Counted from the stretch's first letter, positions 23,510 through 33,924 are shown. The stretch is DNA of 58,902 nt from CAYYFV01 sp964451705 (GCA_964451705.1 CAYVIV010000003.1:1-58902); one strand, 5' to 3'. Numbers and translations are program-made. Notes: generated from the sequence alone by a model not told the origin.

Positions 23510-25444
23510 TTAACTTAGATCAGCAATCAGTTTGTAGATAAAATTCATAAGCTCTCGACGGCTTAAAATTCTACGGTATTCCGCAACTTGCCATTCTTCA
23601 ATTAATCCATCAATCAAAGCTTGCTGTACAAAAAGCTTATTAGCTCCAAAATTCTTAAGAGAATTTGCATGTTTATTTTGAACTACAGGCAAGACATAAT
23701 TACCACTAGACTTATAGTAAAGTGCTAAAAGCCAGTCGATAGTCGTTCCAGACTCAGGGTATAACATTGAGTCGAAATCAAGAAGGTTATATTCTAAGGC
23801 AGATTTAACATAATTATTAAACCAATCTAGATCAGAAACATCTAGAAACTCATGCTGACTAACAGAATTTTTAGCAATTTGCATAAATTCTAAATATTTA
23901 ACTAAAAACTTTAAAGACTCTGCCCTAGTAATCAAACGATCTACAGCTAAACCTTCTGCTGTATTAGCCTCTATGAAGCCTAGGTTTTTTAAAAATTTAA
24001 ATACTTCGTAATCATCATCTCCTTGCAAATTAAGATCAAAAGCATCTACAACAAAATCAAAGTCTAAAATAATTTGGTCAGCAACAACAACAGATACCGT
24101 GTAGTTACCAGCCACCAAAGGCCTAAAGCTAAACTTAGTAAGCCTAGAGCTAGCTGCTAAGCTTTTTGGGAAATCCGCAAGCTTGGTGCTATAAATTTGA
24201 TAAAAATCTGATTTGGAACCTAAGGCTCCAAGGTGATCAGCATTAATACTAAACTCATACTCAGTGTCCACAATTAAACGGCTAGGGCCGCTAAGGCTAA
24301 AATTAGAAGCCTCAACGTAAGATATTTGACTGGTATCAGAAATCAATAAAGTCTCTGATATTTTTTGAATATCAGTCTTAATATCCAAATTTGATTCCGT
24401 CTCAACATCTACAGCTACAGTTGCCACCAGCTCCTTAAAATTTTCAATCAGTGTCGGTTTAACTAAATTTGGATATTCTTCTGCTTCTACCTCTACACTA
24501 ACAACAGAACCATCACTGTCTAAAGAACTATTATCAGAGATTTGAGTCTGCTGATTTTCACCAGTTCCTAAATTGTTGGAGGTTAGGAGTTGGGTTTTAA
24601 AGGCTGAATCAATATAAACCAAAGGGTTTACAGTATTCTTTAAAGCAGAATCGTAACCATATCCCTGGTTAATAGCTTCTGAAAAGCTTAAACCTAATTT
24701 CAAAACCTCAGAATCACTAAATGGCCAAAAAGGATGCCAGGGTGCTGAAGATTTTTCAATTTGAAAGTTCAAATGGGCTCCAGAGGATAATCCAGAGTTA
24801 CCAGAGTAACCAATAAGCTGGCCAACTGTTACAATTTGGCCAGGGGATACAAGTATAGATGAAAGGTGACCATAACTTGAGAACAAGGTCTGGGTAGCTC
24901 CAGACTCTAAATCTGGAACATTATTATGTCTTAAAACTATATGATTACCAAAACCAACTTCTGATTGCTTGGTTTTAGTCACCACTGCATTAGCAATCGC
25001 AACTATAGGTGTACCATGAGGCAGCTTAATATCGACACCAGGGTGTGAACCAGCATATTGTTTCCCATCAAGCTTATAGTTGCCCATGTAGGCAACAGAA
25101 TAAGTTAAACGGGCGTTAATTGTTTGATTATCTAGTGCAGCAAGATTATCAACAGGGCCAAGCAAGTGCGAGTCATATTTAATAGGGTTAATTTTAAATT
25201 GATCGTCAATTTGACTAAAATGCAAAGAACTATTGGCCAACATCGCTGACCAATTGATTGATTGTGAAAAAGGATAAATAAATTCAGATACAGGGCTATG
25301 TTTAAGCATAGCAATTGAATTTGCCTGCAAAAATCTAGAAATATTTTGGTTAAAAAATAATCCAGTAGCAAAAACTGCAAATATAAAAGCATGTACAAAA
25401 ATAGAACTACGTCCTAAATTGCGAACTTTAAATAAATTGTACAT
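23510..25444 (-). CDS. M23 (LytM-type) peptidase-like protein with SLH-like C-terminal region
   Basis: A 644-residue envelope protein. One membrane anchor or signal lies at about 12-32. The M23 domain at about 120-250 has HPGVDIKLPHGTPIVAIA (first zinc His and Asp) and FSSYGHLSSILVSPGQ (catalytic His), but the usual HxH near the end reads GAHLNFQIE, so the second His, a zinc ligand in LytM, is Asn. A Thr/Ser/Glu-rich linker and a beta domain (about 390-470) follow. The last 170 residues resemble SLH repeats (RLITRAESLKFLVKYLEF; FLDVSDLDWFNNYVKSALEY). It may bind wall polymers and act as a non-catalytic or altered hydrolase. The pyruvyltransferase-like gene at 4107-5012 could make its anchor. 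Confidence 0.8.
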   Translation of the reverse strand: MYNLFKVRNLGRSSIFVHAFIFAVFATGLFFNQNISRFLQANSIAMLKHSPVSEFIYPFSQSINWSAMLANSSLHFSQIDDQFKINPIKYDSHLLGPVDNLAALDNQTINARLTYSVAYMGNYKLDGKQYAGSHPGVDIKLPHGTPIVAIANAVVTKTKQSEVGFGNHIVLRHNNVPDLESGATQTLFSSYGHLSSILVSPGQIVTVGQLIGYSGNSGLSSGAHLNFQIEKSSAPWHPFWPFSDSEVLKLGLSFSEAINQGYGYDSALKNTVNPLVYIDSAFKTQLLTSNNLGTGENQQTQISDNSSLDSDGSVVSVEVEAEEYPNLVKPTLIENFKELVATVAVDVETESNLDIKTDIQKISETLLISDTSQISYVEASNFSLSGPSRLIVDTEYEFSINADHLGALGSKSDFYQIYSTKLADFPKSLAASSRLTKFSFRPLVAGNYTVSVVVADQIILDFDFVVDAFDLNLQGDDDYEVFKFLKNLGFIEANTAEGLAVDRLITRAESLKFLVKYLEFMQIAKNSVSQHEFLDVSDLDWFNNYVKSALEYNLLDFDSMLYPESGTTIDWLLALYYKSSGNYVLPVVQNKHANSLKNFGANKLFVQQALIDGLIEEWQVAEYRRILSRRELMNFIYKLIADLS

Positions 25445-25468
25445 GACTCAGTGTTTATAAATCCTTAT

Positions 25469-25497
25469 ATTATAACACAAATAGCCGGGAATTTAAA
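25469..25497 (-). promoter_or_regulatory. Promoter for the M23/SLH gene
   Basis: On the minus strand TTTAAA (25497-25492), 17 bases, TATAAT (25474-25469). The -10 and the next 11 bases match those of the transporter-like gene promoter at 44213-44229 exactly over 17 bases. Confidence 0.65.
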
Positions 25498-25499
25498 GC

Positions 25500-26129
25500 T
25501 TAAACATGCACAGAAAACAAAAGTAAATTCTTATGATAGACGTGCTTCACACGAATTGAAGATATAGATAGGTAGTTTAAAACTCTAAAATCAAAATCAC
25601 CATGCTGAGATCTATATACCATAGGGTTAATAAAAGAGAGTCTAAACGGCACAAAATAATGCTGTAAAGCCCTTTTGTTGCGAGATTGAGAAATAAATTT
25701 ATCTGTTTGCTTCACCTCTATCAACTGCTTACCAAATAATTTGCTTGCGCGTCTAGCTTCTTCGCCAAAACCCATCCAGATATCGATTCGTTTATCTTTA
25801 ATAGCTCCACCTCTATCCAAAACAGCAAAAACCCCAATGTTGCCTATAGATACTTTATCTCCAAAATCAAAACATTTATCTGCAGCTACAAATCCATATT
25901 TATAATCTGTTACAGCTAATCCAGAGGCTGTATAAAGCCCCTTGCCATTAAGCCTTATTTCTGATTTGTAATCTCCAGTTAAAAATAAGCTTTGTGAAGG
26001 AGACGGTGAGTAGTAAGCAGTCACCAAGTATTCCCCATCTTCACAGGCCAAGGCTAACAAGCTACCTAAGAACATACTAGCCAATACGACGCAAAATTTC
26101 ACGTGAAACGAATTCAACATCTCTACCAT
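25500..26129 (-). CDS. Secreted 3D-domain protein (RlpA/MltA-like fold)
   Basis: A 209-residue protein with a signal peptide (FCVVLASMFLGSLLALA). The 3D domain is named for three aspartates; here YLVTAYYSPSPSQS starts it, and AVLDRGGAIKDKRIDIWMG holds the characteristic DRGG and D-I-W/Y residues of lytic-transglycosylase-like double-psi beta-barrels. It probably cuts or binds peptidoglycan outside the cell. The start overlaps the end of the TraD-like ATPase gene by about 50 bases; a later Met would shorten the overlap but would spoil the signal peptide, so the overlap is probably real. Confidence 0.8.
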   Translation of the reverse strand: MVEMLNSFHVKFCVVLASMFLGSLLALACEDGEYLVTAYYSPSPSQSLFLTGDYKSEIRLNGKGLYTASGLAVTDYKYGFVAADKCFDFGDKVSIGNIGVFAVLDRGGAIKDKRIDIWMGFGEEARRASKLFGKQLIEVKQTDKFISQSRNKRALQHYFVPFRLSFINPMVYRSQHGDFDFRVLNYLSISSIRVKHVYHKNLLLFSVHV

Positions 26130-28557
26130 ATTTTAATCTTGATAATTGTTTATATGCAGCACCTACATCTGGATCTCCAGCTTCTAAATGTGGACTTATA
26201 GGTTTGATACTAAAAGCTTTTGAAGGCTGGGTATCTATTGACAACTTCATGACTGCTTGAAATTTATCAATATTAATTAAATCTTGGTCAGAAAAAACTG
26301 GGGCAAACTCCTTGCCCATAAACTCAGCATCTTGGGCTCCAATCTTATAAGAAACCATAGTTCCAACATTACCAAAAACTGCATTTTTGATCTTTTCATC
26401 ATTTTTATTCACCAACTGTCCAATATATTGGTGGGCTAAATTGAGACCTAGTCTATATTTACGAGCCTCAGAAAGAATACTTTCAATTGAGTCTGTTATA
26501 TAATTTTGAAACTCATCTATGTACAAAAAGAAATCTCGTCTTTGAGAAGGGTCTACCTTTTGTCTTCTCAAAGCAGCCATTTGAATTTTAGAGACAATAA
26601 TTAACCCCAGTAATTTAGAGTTAATATCACCAGTTAAACCTTTGGAAAGATTCATAAGTAAAATTTTGCCATTGTCCATAACATCAGAAAAATCAAACGC
26701 AGACTTAGGCTGGCCAATAATATTACGCATCATAGTATTTGTAATAAAGGCACCAAACTTAGCAGCAAAGTAAGGTATCATTTCCTGCTTTTCTCGAGCT
26801 CCAGTATTAGCCATTTGGTTTTCCCAAAAAGATTTCACAATCGGATTTTTTACCTGCTCAATTTTTGTGCGTTGAAAGGCGTCATCAGTAAACAAGCGAA
26901 CAATATCAGTTAAAGCACCACCTTCTTTACATTCCATTAAAGTTAGACAGCCATTTCGGAAGTAATCCTGGATTCTAGGTCCAAATATTTCTTCATCAAA
27001 AATCTTGATCATAATGTTCATTGCATCTAGAGCTACTAAATCCCTCTCTTCAGGAGAGTCGGCTTCAAGTAAATTAAAACCCATAGGTCTTTGTGTGTCT
27101 GCAGGATTAAAATAAATCACATCATCAGCACGCTCTCTTGGAATGAAAGGTAATAACTCCTCAACTAACTCACCATGTGGGTCAATAACACAGACACCAT
27201 TACCTAGCTTGAGATCCTGTCGGATCATTGTTGTCATAATCGATGTCTTACCAGTACCAGTTTGTCCAATTACATAAAAATGACGAAAACGGTCAATATT
27301 CTTCATTCTAATCTCCTTTTTTTGACCTCTATAAATATTATGCCCTAACAAAATACCTTCAGCTGGCAAGTTAGATGGTGGGGGAGCAACCTTATAGTTT
27401 TTCCAGTTTATATTAGGAGATTTATTATACTTTATGTTTGGTAGATGAAACATAGAAGCCAACTCATCGGCAGATAAGATATGCTCCCTAAAAGCTTCTA
27501 ACCACGGTTTTCGAAAAGCTCTAAGTATATAGTTCTTGATCACTAACCTTTGCGAATATAATTTCCAACCTGTAGGTACAAATTTAAATTCATTAATATG
27601 ATTATAAGAGGTGCCATATTGACCAAAAGCAGACTTAATATTATTCAAATGCTCCTTAGCTGTAGGGTAATCTGCTGCAGTTGTAACGACTCTAATAATT
27701 GCATCGTAACCTATCTGTCTAGATTTAGCATCTAGCAGTTTGATTTCATCTTCTTCAATTTGAGTTTTTCTATCTATAGATTCATCATTCTGTGGTTTAT
27801 CTAATTTATCTGAACCATGAACTAAAACATCTAATACCTTACCTAAGTAATAAAAGGGCTTCATTAAAAGTGATACAGACTTTTTGTTTTTTTTATTTAA
27901 TAAATCTTTGGCAGCCTTGCGTCCATCTGCTCGCCAATTAGAGTTGGGTGGTTTAATCATGATCTGAATAGCTGCAGCCTCGTTCGGGGCAAATTTGCTA
28001 AGTGAATTTGTGAGATAGTTTAAAGGATCAGCACCCATTGATTCGTAAGAAAGCAAAGGCATATGCGCTTCCTTTCTAGGGTTTAAATATTGTACAGCTA
28101 TTGCTTGCCGCTCCTTAAAAATATTATAGGTTGCATCGTATTCAATAAAAGCATCTGGGAAAAACCCTGTAATCTTTTTTTCCATCAAAGAAGCCATATC
28201 GTGAGGACAAACAACATAAAAATCAATCATTCCATCTACCACAGCAATTTCTAAACTTAAATAATCTTGACCAGTAAATTTCCTTTTAATTTTACCAGAA
28301 CCAATTGAGTCCAGTGCTGTAAATAACTGTGACATTTCTGCTATTGGGGTCTTAAAATCTGTCTGAGTTGCTTTGTCCCGCTCTGCATCTTTATCTTGTT
28401 GAGATTCCTTCTTTGGTACACATATTCTTAAAAAAACCATATCGTAACTCATTCTGTGACTCCAAAAATATCGTATAAACCAAATACATACTCTAATAAG
28501 GTAGTAGGCTACTAAGAGTAGTAAAGCTATTGAAAGGAGGATTTGAATCAAGGCCAT
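26077..28557 (-). CDS. Membrane-bound type IV secretion-like ATPase (TraD/VirB4-like)
   Basis: An 826-residue protein with one or two N-terminal membrane helices (LIQILLSIALLLLVAYYLI) and a large ATPase domain. Walker A is GQTGTGKTSIMTTMI near residue 435, followed by VCVIDPHGELVEELLPFIP and the Walker B-like FFLYIDEFQNYITD. This arrangement is typical of the type IV coupling-protein/DUF87 proteins widespread in candidate-phyla bacteria. It may pump DNA or protein, possibly with type IV pili or competence, but no other secretion genes are adjacent. Its start overlaps the aspS stop by one base, so the two are coupled. Confidence 0.8.
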   Translation of the reverse strand: MALIQILLSIALLLLVAYYLIRVCIWFIRYFWSHRMSYDMVFLRICVPKKESQQDKDAERDKATQTDFKTPIAEMSQLFTALDSIGSGKIKRKFTGQDYLSLEIAVVDGMIDFYVVCPHDMASLMEKKITGFFPDAFIEYDATYNIFKERQAIAVQYLNPRKEAHMPLLSYESMGADPLNYLTNSLSKFAPNEAAAIQIMIKPPNSNWRADGRKAAKDLLNKKNKKSVSLLMKPFYYLGKVLDVLVHGSDKLDKPQNDESIDRKTQIEEDEIKLLDAKSRQIGYDAIIRVVTTAADYPTAKEHLNNIKSAFGQYGTSYNHINEFKFVPTGWKLYSQRLVIKNYILRAFRKPWLEAFREHILSADELASMFHLPNIKYNKSPNINWKNYKVAPPPSNLPAEGILLGHNIYRGQKKEIRMKNIDRFRHFYVIGQTGTGKTSIMTTMIRQDLKLGNGVCVIDPHGELVEELLPFIPRERADDVIYFNPADTQRPMGFNLLEADSPEERDLVALDAMNIMIKIFDEEIFGPRIQDYFRNGCLTLMECKEGGALTDIVRLFTDDAFQRTKIEQVKNPIVKSFWENQMANTGAREKQEMIPYFAAKFGAFITNTMMRNIIGQPKSAFDFSDVMDNGKILLMNLSKGLTGDINSKLLGLIIVSKIQMAALRRQKVDPSQRRDFFLYIDEFQNYITDSIESILSEARKYRLGLNLAHQYIGQLVNKNDEKIKNAVFGNVGTMVSYKIGAQDAEFMGKEFAPVFSDQDLINIDKFQAVMKLSIDTQPSKAFSIKPISPHLEAGDPDVGAAYKQLSRLKYGRDVEFVSREILRRIG

Positions 28558-30323
28558 TAATTTTTAATTAAGTCAATTTGTAATTCTTCTAAGAGTGAGT
28601 CATCTACTGTAGAGGGAGCTCCAAGCATAATATCCTTACCCTTAGAGTCTTTTGGAAATGCAATTACCTCTCGAATATTGGGTTCATTTGCAAATATCAT
28701 GATTAATCTGTCCAATCCCCAAGCAATTCCTGCATGTGGCGGTACGCCGTAAGAGAACGCCTCTAACATGTGACCAAATCGTTTTTCTGCATCTTCATCA
28801 GATATTCCCAAAGCATCAAAGAGCGCTTTTTGCAATGCAGCATCGTGAATACGTACACTTCCACCACCAATTTCATATCCATTTAATACTATATCATAAG
28901 ATATAGATTTTAACTCAAGTGGTTTTGTTTTTAAGTCGGCAATTTTTTCTAATTTAGGAGAAGTAAACGGATGGTGACAGGCTTGCATAGACCCATCATC
29001 ATTTTTTTCAAACAAAGGAAAGTCGACCACCCAGGCCAAGGCATAAAGATTAGGATCAATTAAATCTAAAATCTTGGCTAACTCATTTCTCACAGCTCCA
29101 AGAGAGTTACAAGCAATTTCAAATTCGTCTGCCATAAAAAATACAACGTCACCATTTTGGATTGATAACTCAGCTTGCAAACCCTGAATTTCGGACTCAG
29201 ACAAGAATTTTAAAATAGGCGAACGCAGTTCATCATTCTCCTTAATAATATACGCTAACCCCTTAGCCTTATATACTTTAGCAGTTGCTTCTAAATCAGC
29301 TATGACTTTACGAGACAACTTTTCTGCTGCATTAGGCGCCTTTAAAGCCTTAATAATACCAGAATTGGATACAACAGAGGCAAAAGCCTTGAATTCTGAA
29401 TTTTCAAAAACCTTAGACACATCAACAAATTCCAAATCAAAGCGTAAGTCGGGTTTATCGCTACCATATTTGTTCATAGCCTCGTCATAAGTAAGTTCTA
29501 ATGGCTGCTCAAAGCGCAACTTAACATCTGGACGGTGTTTTTTGATAAGTTGCAAAACTAATTTTGTATTTATATCAATCACATCTTGTTGTGAAGCGAA
29601 AGACATTTCCAAATCTAATTGTGTGAACTCTGGTTGTCTATCTCCTCGTAAATCTTCATCTCTAAAACAACGAGCAATCTGAAAATATTTATCCATACCA
29701 GCAACCATTAGTAACTGTTTGAGTTGTTGAGGTGACTGAGGTAATACATAAAAGTTACCTGGATACACTCGAGAGGGTACAATATACTCACGACTGCCCT
29801 CAGGAGTACCTTTGATCATAATTGGGGTTTCTATTTCTAAAAAACCATCATCAGATAAAAAATTCCTAATATCTCTAATAACTTCGTGTCTCAAAATTAA
29901 ATTTTTCTGTAAACGCTCTCTTCTTAAATCTAAATAGCGATATTTTAGTCTAACATCCTCACCTGGTTCAACATGTGAATCTATTTCAAAGGGTGGAGTT
30001 ATAGCTCTTGATAAAATATCTAAATCTGTAACTACAACCTCTATATCTCCTGTTGCTAACTCCTTATTCTGCATGCCTTCTGGTCTTTTTGCGACTGTGC
30101 CTTTAATATGAATAACAAATTCAGATCGAAGCTCATTAGCTAACTCATGTGCCTTGACACTAGAATCTGGATCAAAAGTAATTTGAGTTACTCCGTATCT
30201 ATCACGTAAGTCAATAAAAATTAATCCGCCATGGTCTCGGCGTCTATGAACAAATCCAGACAAACTTACTGTGGAATCTACATCTGCAGCTCTTAATTCA
30301 TTTAAATAGTGCGATCTTTTCAT
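28557..30323 (-). CDS. aspS: Aspartyl-tRNA synthetase
   Basis: Class II synthetase, 588 residues, with the bacterial architecture: N-terminal OB-fold (VSLSGFVHRRRDHGGLIFIDLRD is the region), catalytic core with FRDEDLRGDRQPEFTQLD (motif 2), a GAD insertion domain at about 300-410, and motif 3 in GIAWGLDRLIMIF. Conservation is high throughout. It is downstream of dnaE by 44 bases and overlaps the TraD-like gene by one base. Whether it also charges tRNA-Asn (non-discriminating) cannot be told here; tRNA-Asn is present at 54987-55061. Confidence 0.96.
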   Translation of the reverse strand: MKRSHYLNELRAADVDSTVSLSGFVHRRRDHGGLIFIDLRDRYGVTQITFDPDSSVKAHELANELRSEFVIHIKGTVAKRPEGMQNKELATGDIEVVVTDLDILSRAITPPFEIDSHVEPGEDVRLKYRYLDLRRERLQKNLILRHEVIRDIRNFLSDDGFLEIETPIMIKGTPEGSREYIVPSRVYPGNFYVLPQSPQQLKQLLMVAGMDKYFQIARCFRDEDLRGDRQPEFTQLDLEMSFASQQDVIDINTKLVLQLIKKHRPDVKLRFEQPLELTYDEAMNKYGSDKPDLRFDLEFVDVSKVFENSEFKAFASVVSNSGIIKALKAPNAAEKLSRKVIADLEATAKVYKAKGLAYIIKENDELRSPILKFLSESEIQGLQAELSIQNGDVVFFMADEFEIACNSLGAVRNELAKILDLIDPNLYALAWVVDFPLFEKNDDGSMQACHHPFTSPKLEKIADLKTKPLELKSISYDIVLNGYEIGGGSVRIHDAALQKALFDALGISDEDAEKRFGHMLEAFSYGVPPHAGIAWGLDRLIMIFANEPNIREVIAFPKDSKGKDIMLGAPSTVDDSLLEELQIDLIKN

Positions 30324-30367
30324 GAAATTATAATTAAAATTATCATAATAAAATTAGCCTAAAAAAC

Positions 30368-33300
30368 CTATTTAATCAAAGCTAATATTTGAGATTTTAC
30401 ACTAGGAGTTAAACATATTCCAGTTTTGAGTTTAATTTTCTTGGCAGAGTCACTGTTAGCATCAATAATTAACAAAACAGGTGTTTGTCCGGGATTATCA
30501 GCTAAAAGTTCTTTTAATTTAGATAAATTTGTTTTCGAAGTGCTTTTATCTAAAGGGATTTCAAAAACTTTCTTAGAATAATCATAGAGCTCACCATTAA
30601 TTGCAGAGTCCTTCATAACCTCTAAAGAAACCTTTTGAATGTCGGTAAGGGCTAATTGCAAGTTATCTCTTTTAGAAACTTTAGCTTTACAAACAACAAA
30701 ATCATCATTTTCAATTTCTATTCTAATAGACTCTAAAGCTCTAGGAAATACAACTACATCTATACCTGCAAACAAATCTTCTAAAATAAAAGTCATCATT
30801 TGCTTACCATTTTTGGTGTAAAACTTCCTCAAATTAGTCACCATTCCACAAAAGCTATAAGACTTTTCTAAATCTTTATCATTTAAAGCATTTATCATCT
30901 TATATTTACTCTTTAAATAGCTACCAAGACCACGTAAAGGGTGGGCAGAAACATATAAACCCAAGACATCCTTTTCTCGTGATAAAATTTCAAAATCAGA
31001 AAGGGGGTCCACCTGCAACACATCTAAACTGGAAGTCTGGCTTGCATCATCCGTCATATCAAAAAGACTACCCTGGCCACTATTTCGAGCCTGAGCATGG
31101 GCTTTTGAAAATTTATTAATTAACTCATAGGAACTAGCAATTGCATGTCGTGAACCGAAATCGTCTAAGGCTCCTGCATAGGCAAGTGCCTGAATAGATT
31201 TTTTATTAAGTAACTCAGGAGCCACACGTGTAGCAAAGTCGCTTAAGGACTCAAATTCACCTTCTAACTCACGAACTTTAATGATTTCTTCAATTGTTTT
31301 TGTTCCAAGCCCTTTAATAGCACCCAGACCAAAACGTATGGTTTTATCTCCTGTGACTGTAAATGTTAGGGCACTTTGGTTAATACTAGGTGGCAACACC
31401 TCTATGCCTAAATTTGCACATTCTTCTATTTCTATCACTACTCTATCTGTAGTTTCTAAGTCTGCAGTTAATAAAGCTGCCATAAATTCAACTGTATAGT
31501 TGGCCTTTAAGTAGGCAGTCTGATAAGAAATATAAGCATAACAAGTGGCATGAGCTTTATTAAAGCCATATCCAGCAAATGGCTCAATTACATCGGTAAA
31601 AACCTTAAGAGCAAATTCTGGATCATGACCCTGTGCTTCTGCTCCTTTTGCAAAGTTCTTCTTTTGCTCTGCTAGTAGTTCTGGGATTTTCTTACCTACT
31701 GCTCTTCTCAACAAATCTGCTTGACCAAGGGAAAAACCAGCGAAATCACGAGCAATTCTTAAAATCTGCTCCTGGTAAACACCAACTCCATAGGTTTCCT
31801 CTAAAATAGGCTCAAAGACAGGGTGCATGTATTTAATAGTTTTAGGATCATGCTTACCCTGAATATATTGAGGTATATAATCCATAGGGCCCGGTCTATA
31901 CAAGGCATTCATAGCAATTATATCTTCTAAACGAGATGGTATTAACTCTTTTAAATACCGCTTCATTCCATTTGATTCCAGCTGAAAAACTCCAGTTGTC
32001 AATCCGTCTGCTAACAATTCATAAGTTTTACTATCATCTAACTTTATATTGTTTATATCTATATCTATATTGTGACGAAACTTGATAATTTTCAAAGTAT
32101 CTTCTAAAATAGTTAAATTCTTTAAACCTAAGAAATCCATTTTTAACAGGCCAATATCCTCAAGTGGCTTCATTGAATATTGAGTCACAATAGACCCATC
32201 CTTGCCAGATGCAGGCTGCAGGGGAGTATAGTTGGTAATTGCATCTTCAGAAATAATTACAGCACACGCATGAGTTCCTGTATGACGCACTGTACCCTCC
32301 AGCTTAATAGCAAAATCCATTAAACGTTTTGTAGCCGGCTCTTTTTTATATGCCTGTGCCAATTCTACAGCATCAACTATTGACTTAGCTAAAGGTTCAT
32401 ACTTGCCAAACACTGGAGGGGGCACTAACTTGGAAATTCTATCTACATCACTATAAACCATGCCTAAAGCCCTACCTACATCTCTAATAACTGCCTTGGC
32501 AGACATTGTCCCAAAAGTAATTATTTGAGCAACATTCATACGACCATATCTTTCTACTACATAGTCCATAACCTCCTCACGCCTTGTATCAGCAAAGTCA
32601 ATATCGACATCGGGCATACTAACACGTTCTGGATTAAGGAATCTCTCAAAATACAACCCATATTTAAGTGGGTCTACAGTAGTAATATCTAAAACATAAG
32701 CGATAATGGACCCAGCAGCCGATCCACGGCCTGGTCCAACCATAATATCTTGTTTTTTAGCAAAGTCTATAAAATCATAAACAATCAAGAAATAATCTAC
32801 AAAGCCCATGCTTTCAATTACTGATAGCTCGTACTCAAGCCGTTTTTTAGCTTCCAAATCATTTTTAGGATATTTTTTTTGCAAACCTTCATCACATAAT
32901 TCACGTAAATATTTATTTGGGGATATATTATTAGGAGTAGCAAATTTAGGCAGTAAATTCTGACCAAATTCTATTTGAAAATTGATAGAATCAACAAAAT
33001 CTTCTAAATTTTGTAAGATAGGCTCAAGTTCAATATCTTCAAACTCCTTTTGAATCTCTTCTAGGGTCCTCAAACTAAAATCGCCATCATATTTAAGCCT
33101 ATCATTTTCATCTACATGACGACCAGATTGAATGCATACTAAGACATCATGCGCGCTAGCATCTTCTGGCTTTATGTAGTGAGAATCACAAGCAATTAAA
33201 ACTTTTAAATTTCTCTCTTTTGCCAAGGCTAAAACCTGCTTATTTACAAAATCTTGTTTAGGATGCAGGCTAGGTGGTGAAATCTGTAGGTAATAATCAT

Positions 33301-33790
33301 CGAAAATGTCACTATAAAAGTCTAAAACATTATTAGTCTTATCTAAATTCTCAGCTAATATTGCATGTGATAATTCACTTTGAATTCCTCCACTAACTGC
33401 GATAATGCCCTTTGAATGACCAGATAATAACTTTCTATCAATTCGAGGTACATAGTAAAAACCCTCTAAATAGGATTTAGTCACTAATTCAATAATATTC
33501 AAGTATCCTTGTTGATTTTTGGCATATAACAAAATTGTTTTGCAAAATCTATTCGTGGAGTCTTTAATAAAACGATCCTCAGAAATATAGAACTCTACAC
33601 CCAAAATTGGCTTAACACCTTCTGATTTACAAGCTTTAAATAACTCACATGCACCATATAGATTCCCATGATCTGTAATCCCAATTGCCGTCTGGTTATT
33701 AGCCGCGGCAAAGGCAGCTAGCTGTTTTGGGCGAGTTAAAGCGTCAAGTAAACTGTAATGAGTATGATTTTGGATATTTATGAAATTCAT
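30368..33790 (-). CDS. dnaE: DNA polymerase III alpha subunit
   Basis: Replicative polymerase, 1140 residues. The PHP domain begins at the N terminus (QNHTHYSLLDAL, ITDHGNLYGACELF). The polymerase core has GPGRGSAAGSIIAYVL and MPDVDIDFADTRREEV with two catalytic aspartates near residue 395. Helix-hairpin-helix and the OB domain follow, the latter at about 985-1060 (FCGMVTNLRKFYTKNGK). The domain order (PHP at the start, no inserted exonuclease) is DnaE, not PolC. It probably shares a transcript with aspS. Confidence 0.96.
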   Translation of the reverse strand: MNFINIQNHTHYSLLDALTRPKQLAAFAAANNQTAIGITDHGNLYGACELFKACKSEGVKPILGVEFYISEDRFIKDSTNRFCKTILLYAKNQQGYLNIIELVTKSYLEGFYYVPRIDRKLLSGHSKGIIAVSGGIQSELSHAILAENLDKTNNVLDFYSDIFDDYYLQISPPSLHPKQDFVNKQVLALAKERNLKVLIACDSHYIKPEDASAHDVLVCIQSGRHVDENDRLKYDGDFSLRTLEEIQKEFEDIELEPILQNLEDFVDSINFQIEFGQNLLPKFATPNNISPNKYLRELCDEGLQKKYPKNDLEAKKRLEYELSVIESMGFVDYFLIVYDFIDFAKKQDIMVGPGRGSAAGSIIAYVLDITTVDPLKYGLYFERFLNPERVSMPDVDIDFADTRREEVMDYVVERYGRMNVAQIITFGTMSAKAVIRDVGRALGMVYSDVDRISKLVPPPVFGKYEPLAKSIVDAVELAQAYKKEPATKRLMDFAIKLEGTVRHTGTHACAVIISEDAITNYTPLQPASGKDGSIVTQYSMKPLEDIGLLKMDFLGLKNLTILEDTLKIIKFRHNIDIDINNIKLDDSKTYELLADGLTTGVFQLESNGMKRYLKELIPSRLEDIIAMNALYRPGPMDYIPQYIQGKHDPKTIKYMHPVFEPILEETYGVGVYQEQILRIARDFAGFSLGQADLLRRAVGKKIPELLAEQKKNFAKGAEAQGHDPEFALKVFTDVIEPFAGYGFNKAHATCYAYISYQTAYLKANYTVEFMAALLTADLETTDRVVIEIEECANLGIEVLPPSINQSALTFTVTGDKTIRFGLGAIKGLGTKTIEEIIKVRELEGEFESLSDFATRVAPELLNKKSIQALAYAGALDDFGSRHAIASSYELINKFSKAHAQARNSGQGSLFDMTDDASQTSSLDVLQVDPLSDFEILSREKDVLGLYVSAHPLRGLGSYLKSKYKMINALNDKDLEKSYSFCGMVTNLRKFYTKNGKQMMTFILEDLFAGIDVVVFPRALESIRIEIENDDFVVCKAKVSKRDNLQLALTDIQKVSLEVMKDSAINGELYDYSKKVFEIPLDKSTSKTNLSKLKELLADNPGQTPVLLIIDANSDSAKKIKLKTGICLTPSVKSQILALIK

Positions 33791-33872
33791 AAGCCTACAC
33801 TATTTAAAATGCAAAGATTTGGTTTGCTAAAAGCTTATCAGATAAGTCTTTTTTTGAAAATTAAAAAAAGTC

Positions 33873-33899
33873 TTGCTTAACCAAAAATAATCTTATAAT
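33873..33899 (+). promoter_or_regulatory. Promoter for tRNA-Leu
   Basis: TTGCTT (33873-33878), a short 15-base spacer, and a perfect TATAAT (33894-33899), 25 bases before the tRNA. Confidence 0.5.
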
Positions 33900-33924
33900 A
33901 TCACTTTATCTTATTAGTACACGT

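Noticed and set aside
33835..33854. Terminator-like hairpin with T run on the plus strand upstream of tRNA-Leu
   Set aside because: The stem is only five pairs and no plus-strand gene lies upstream to terminate.
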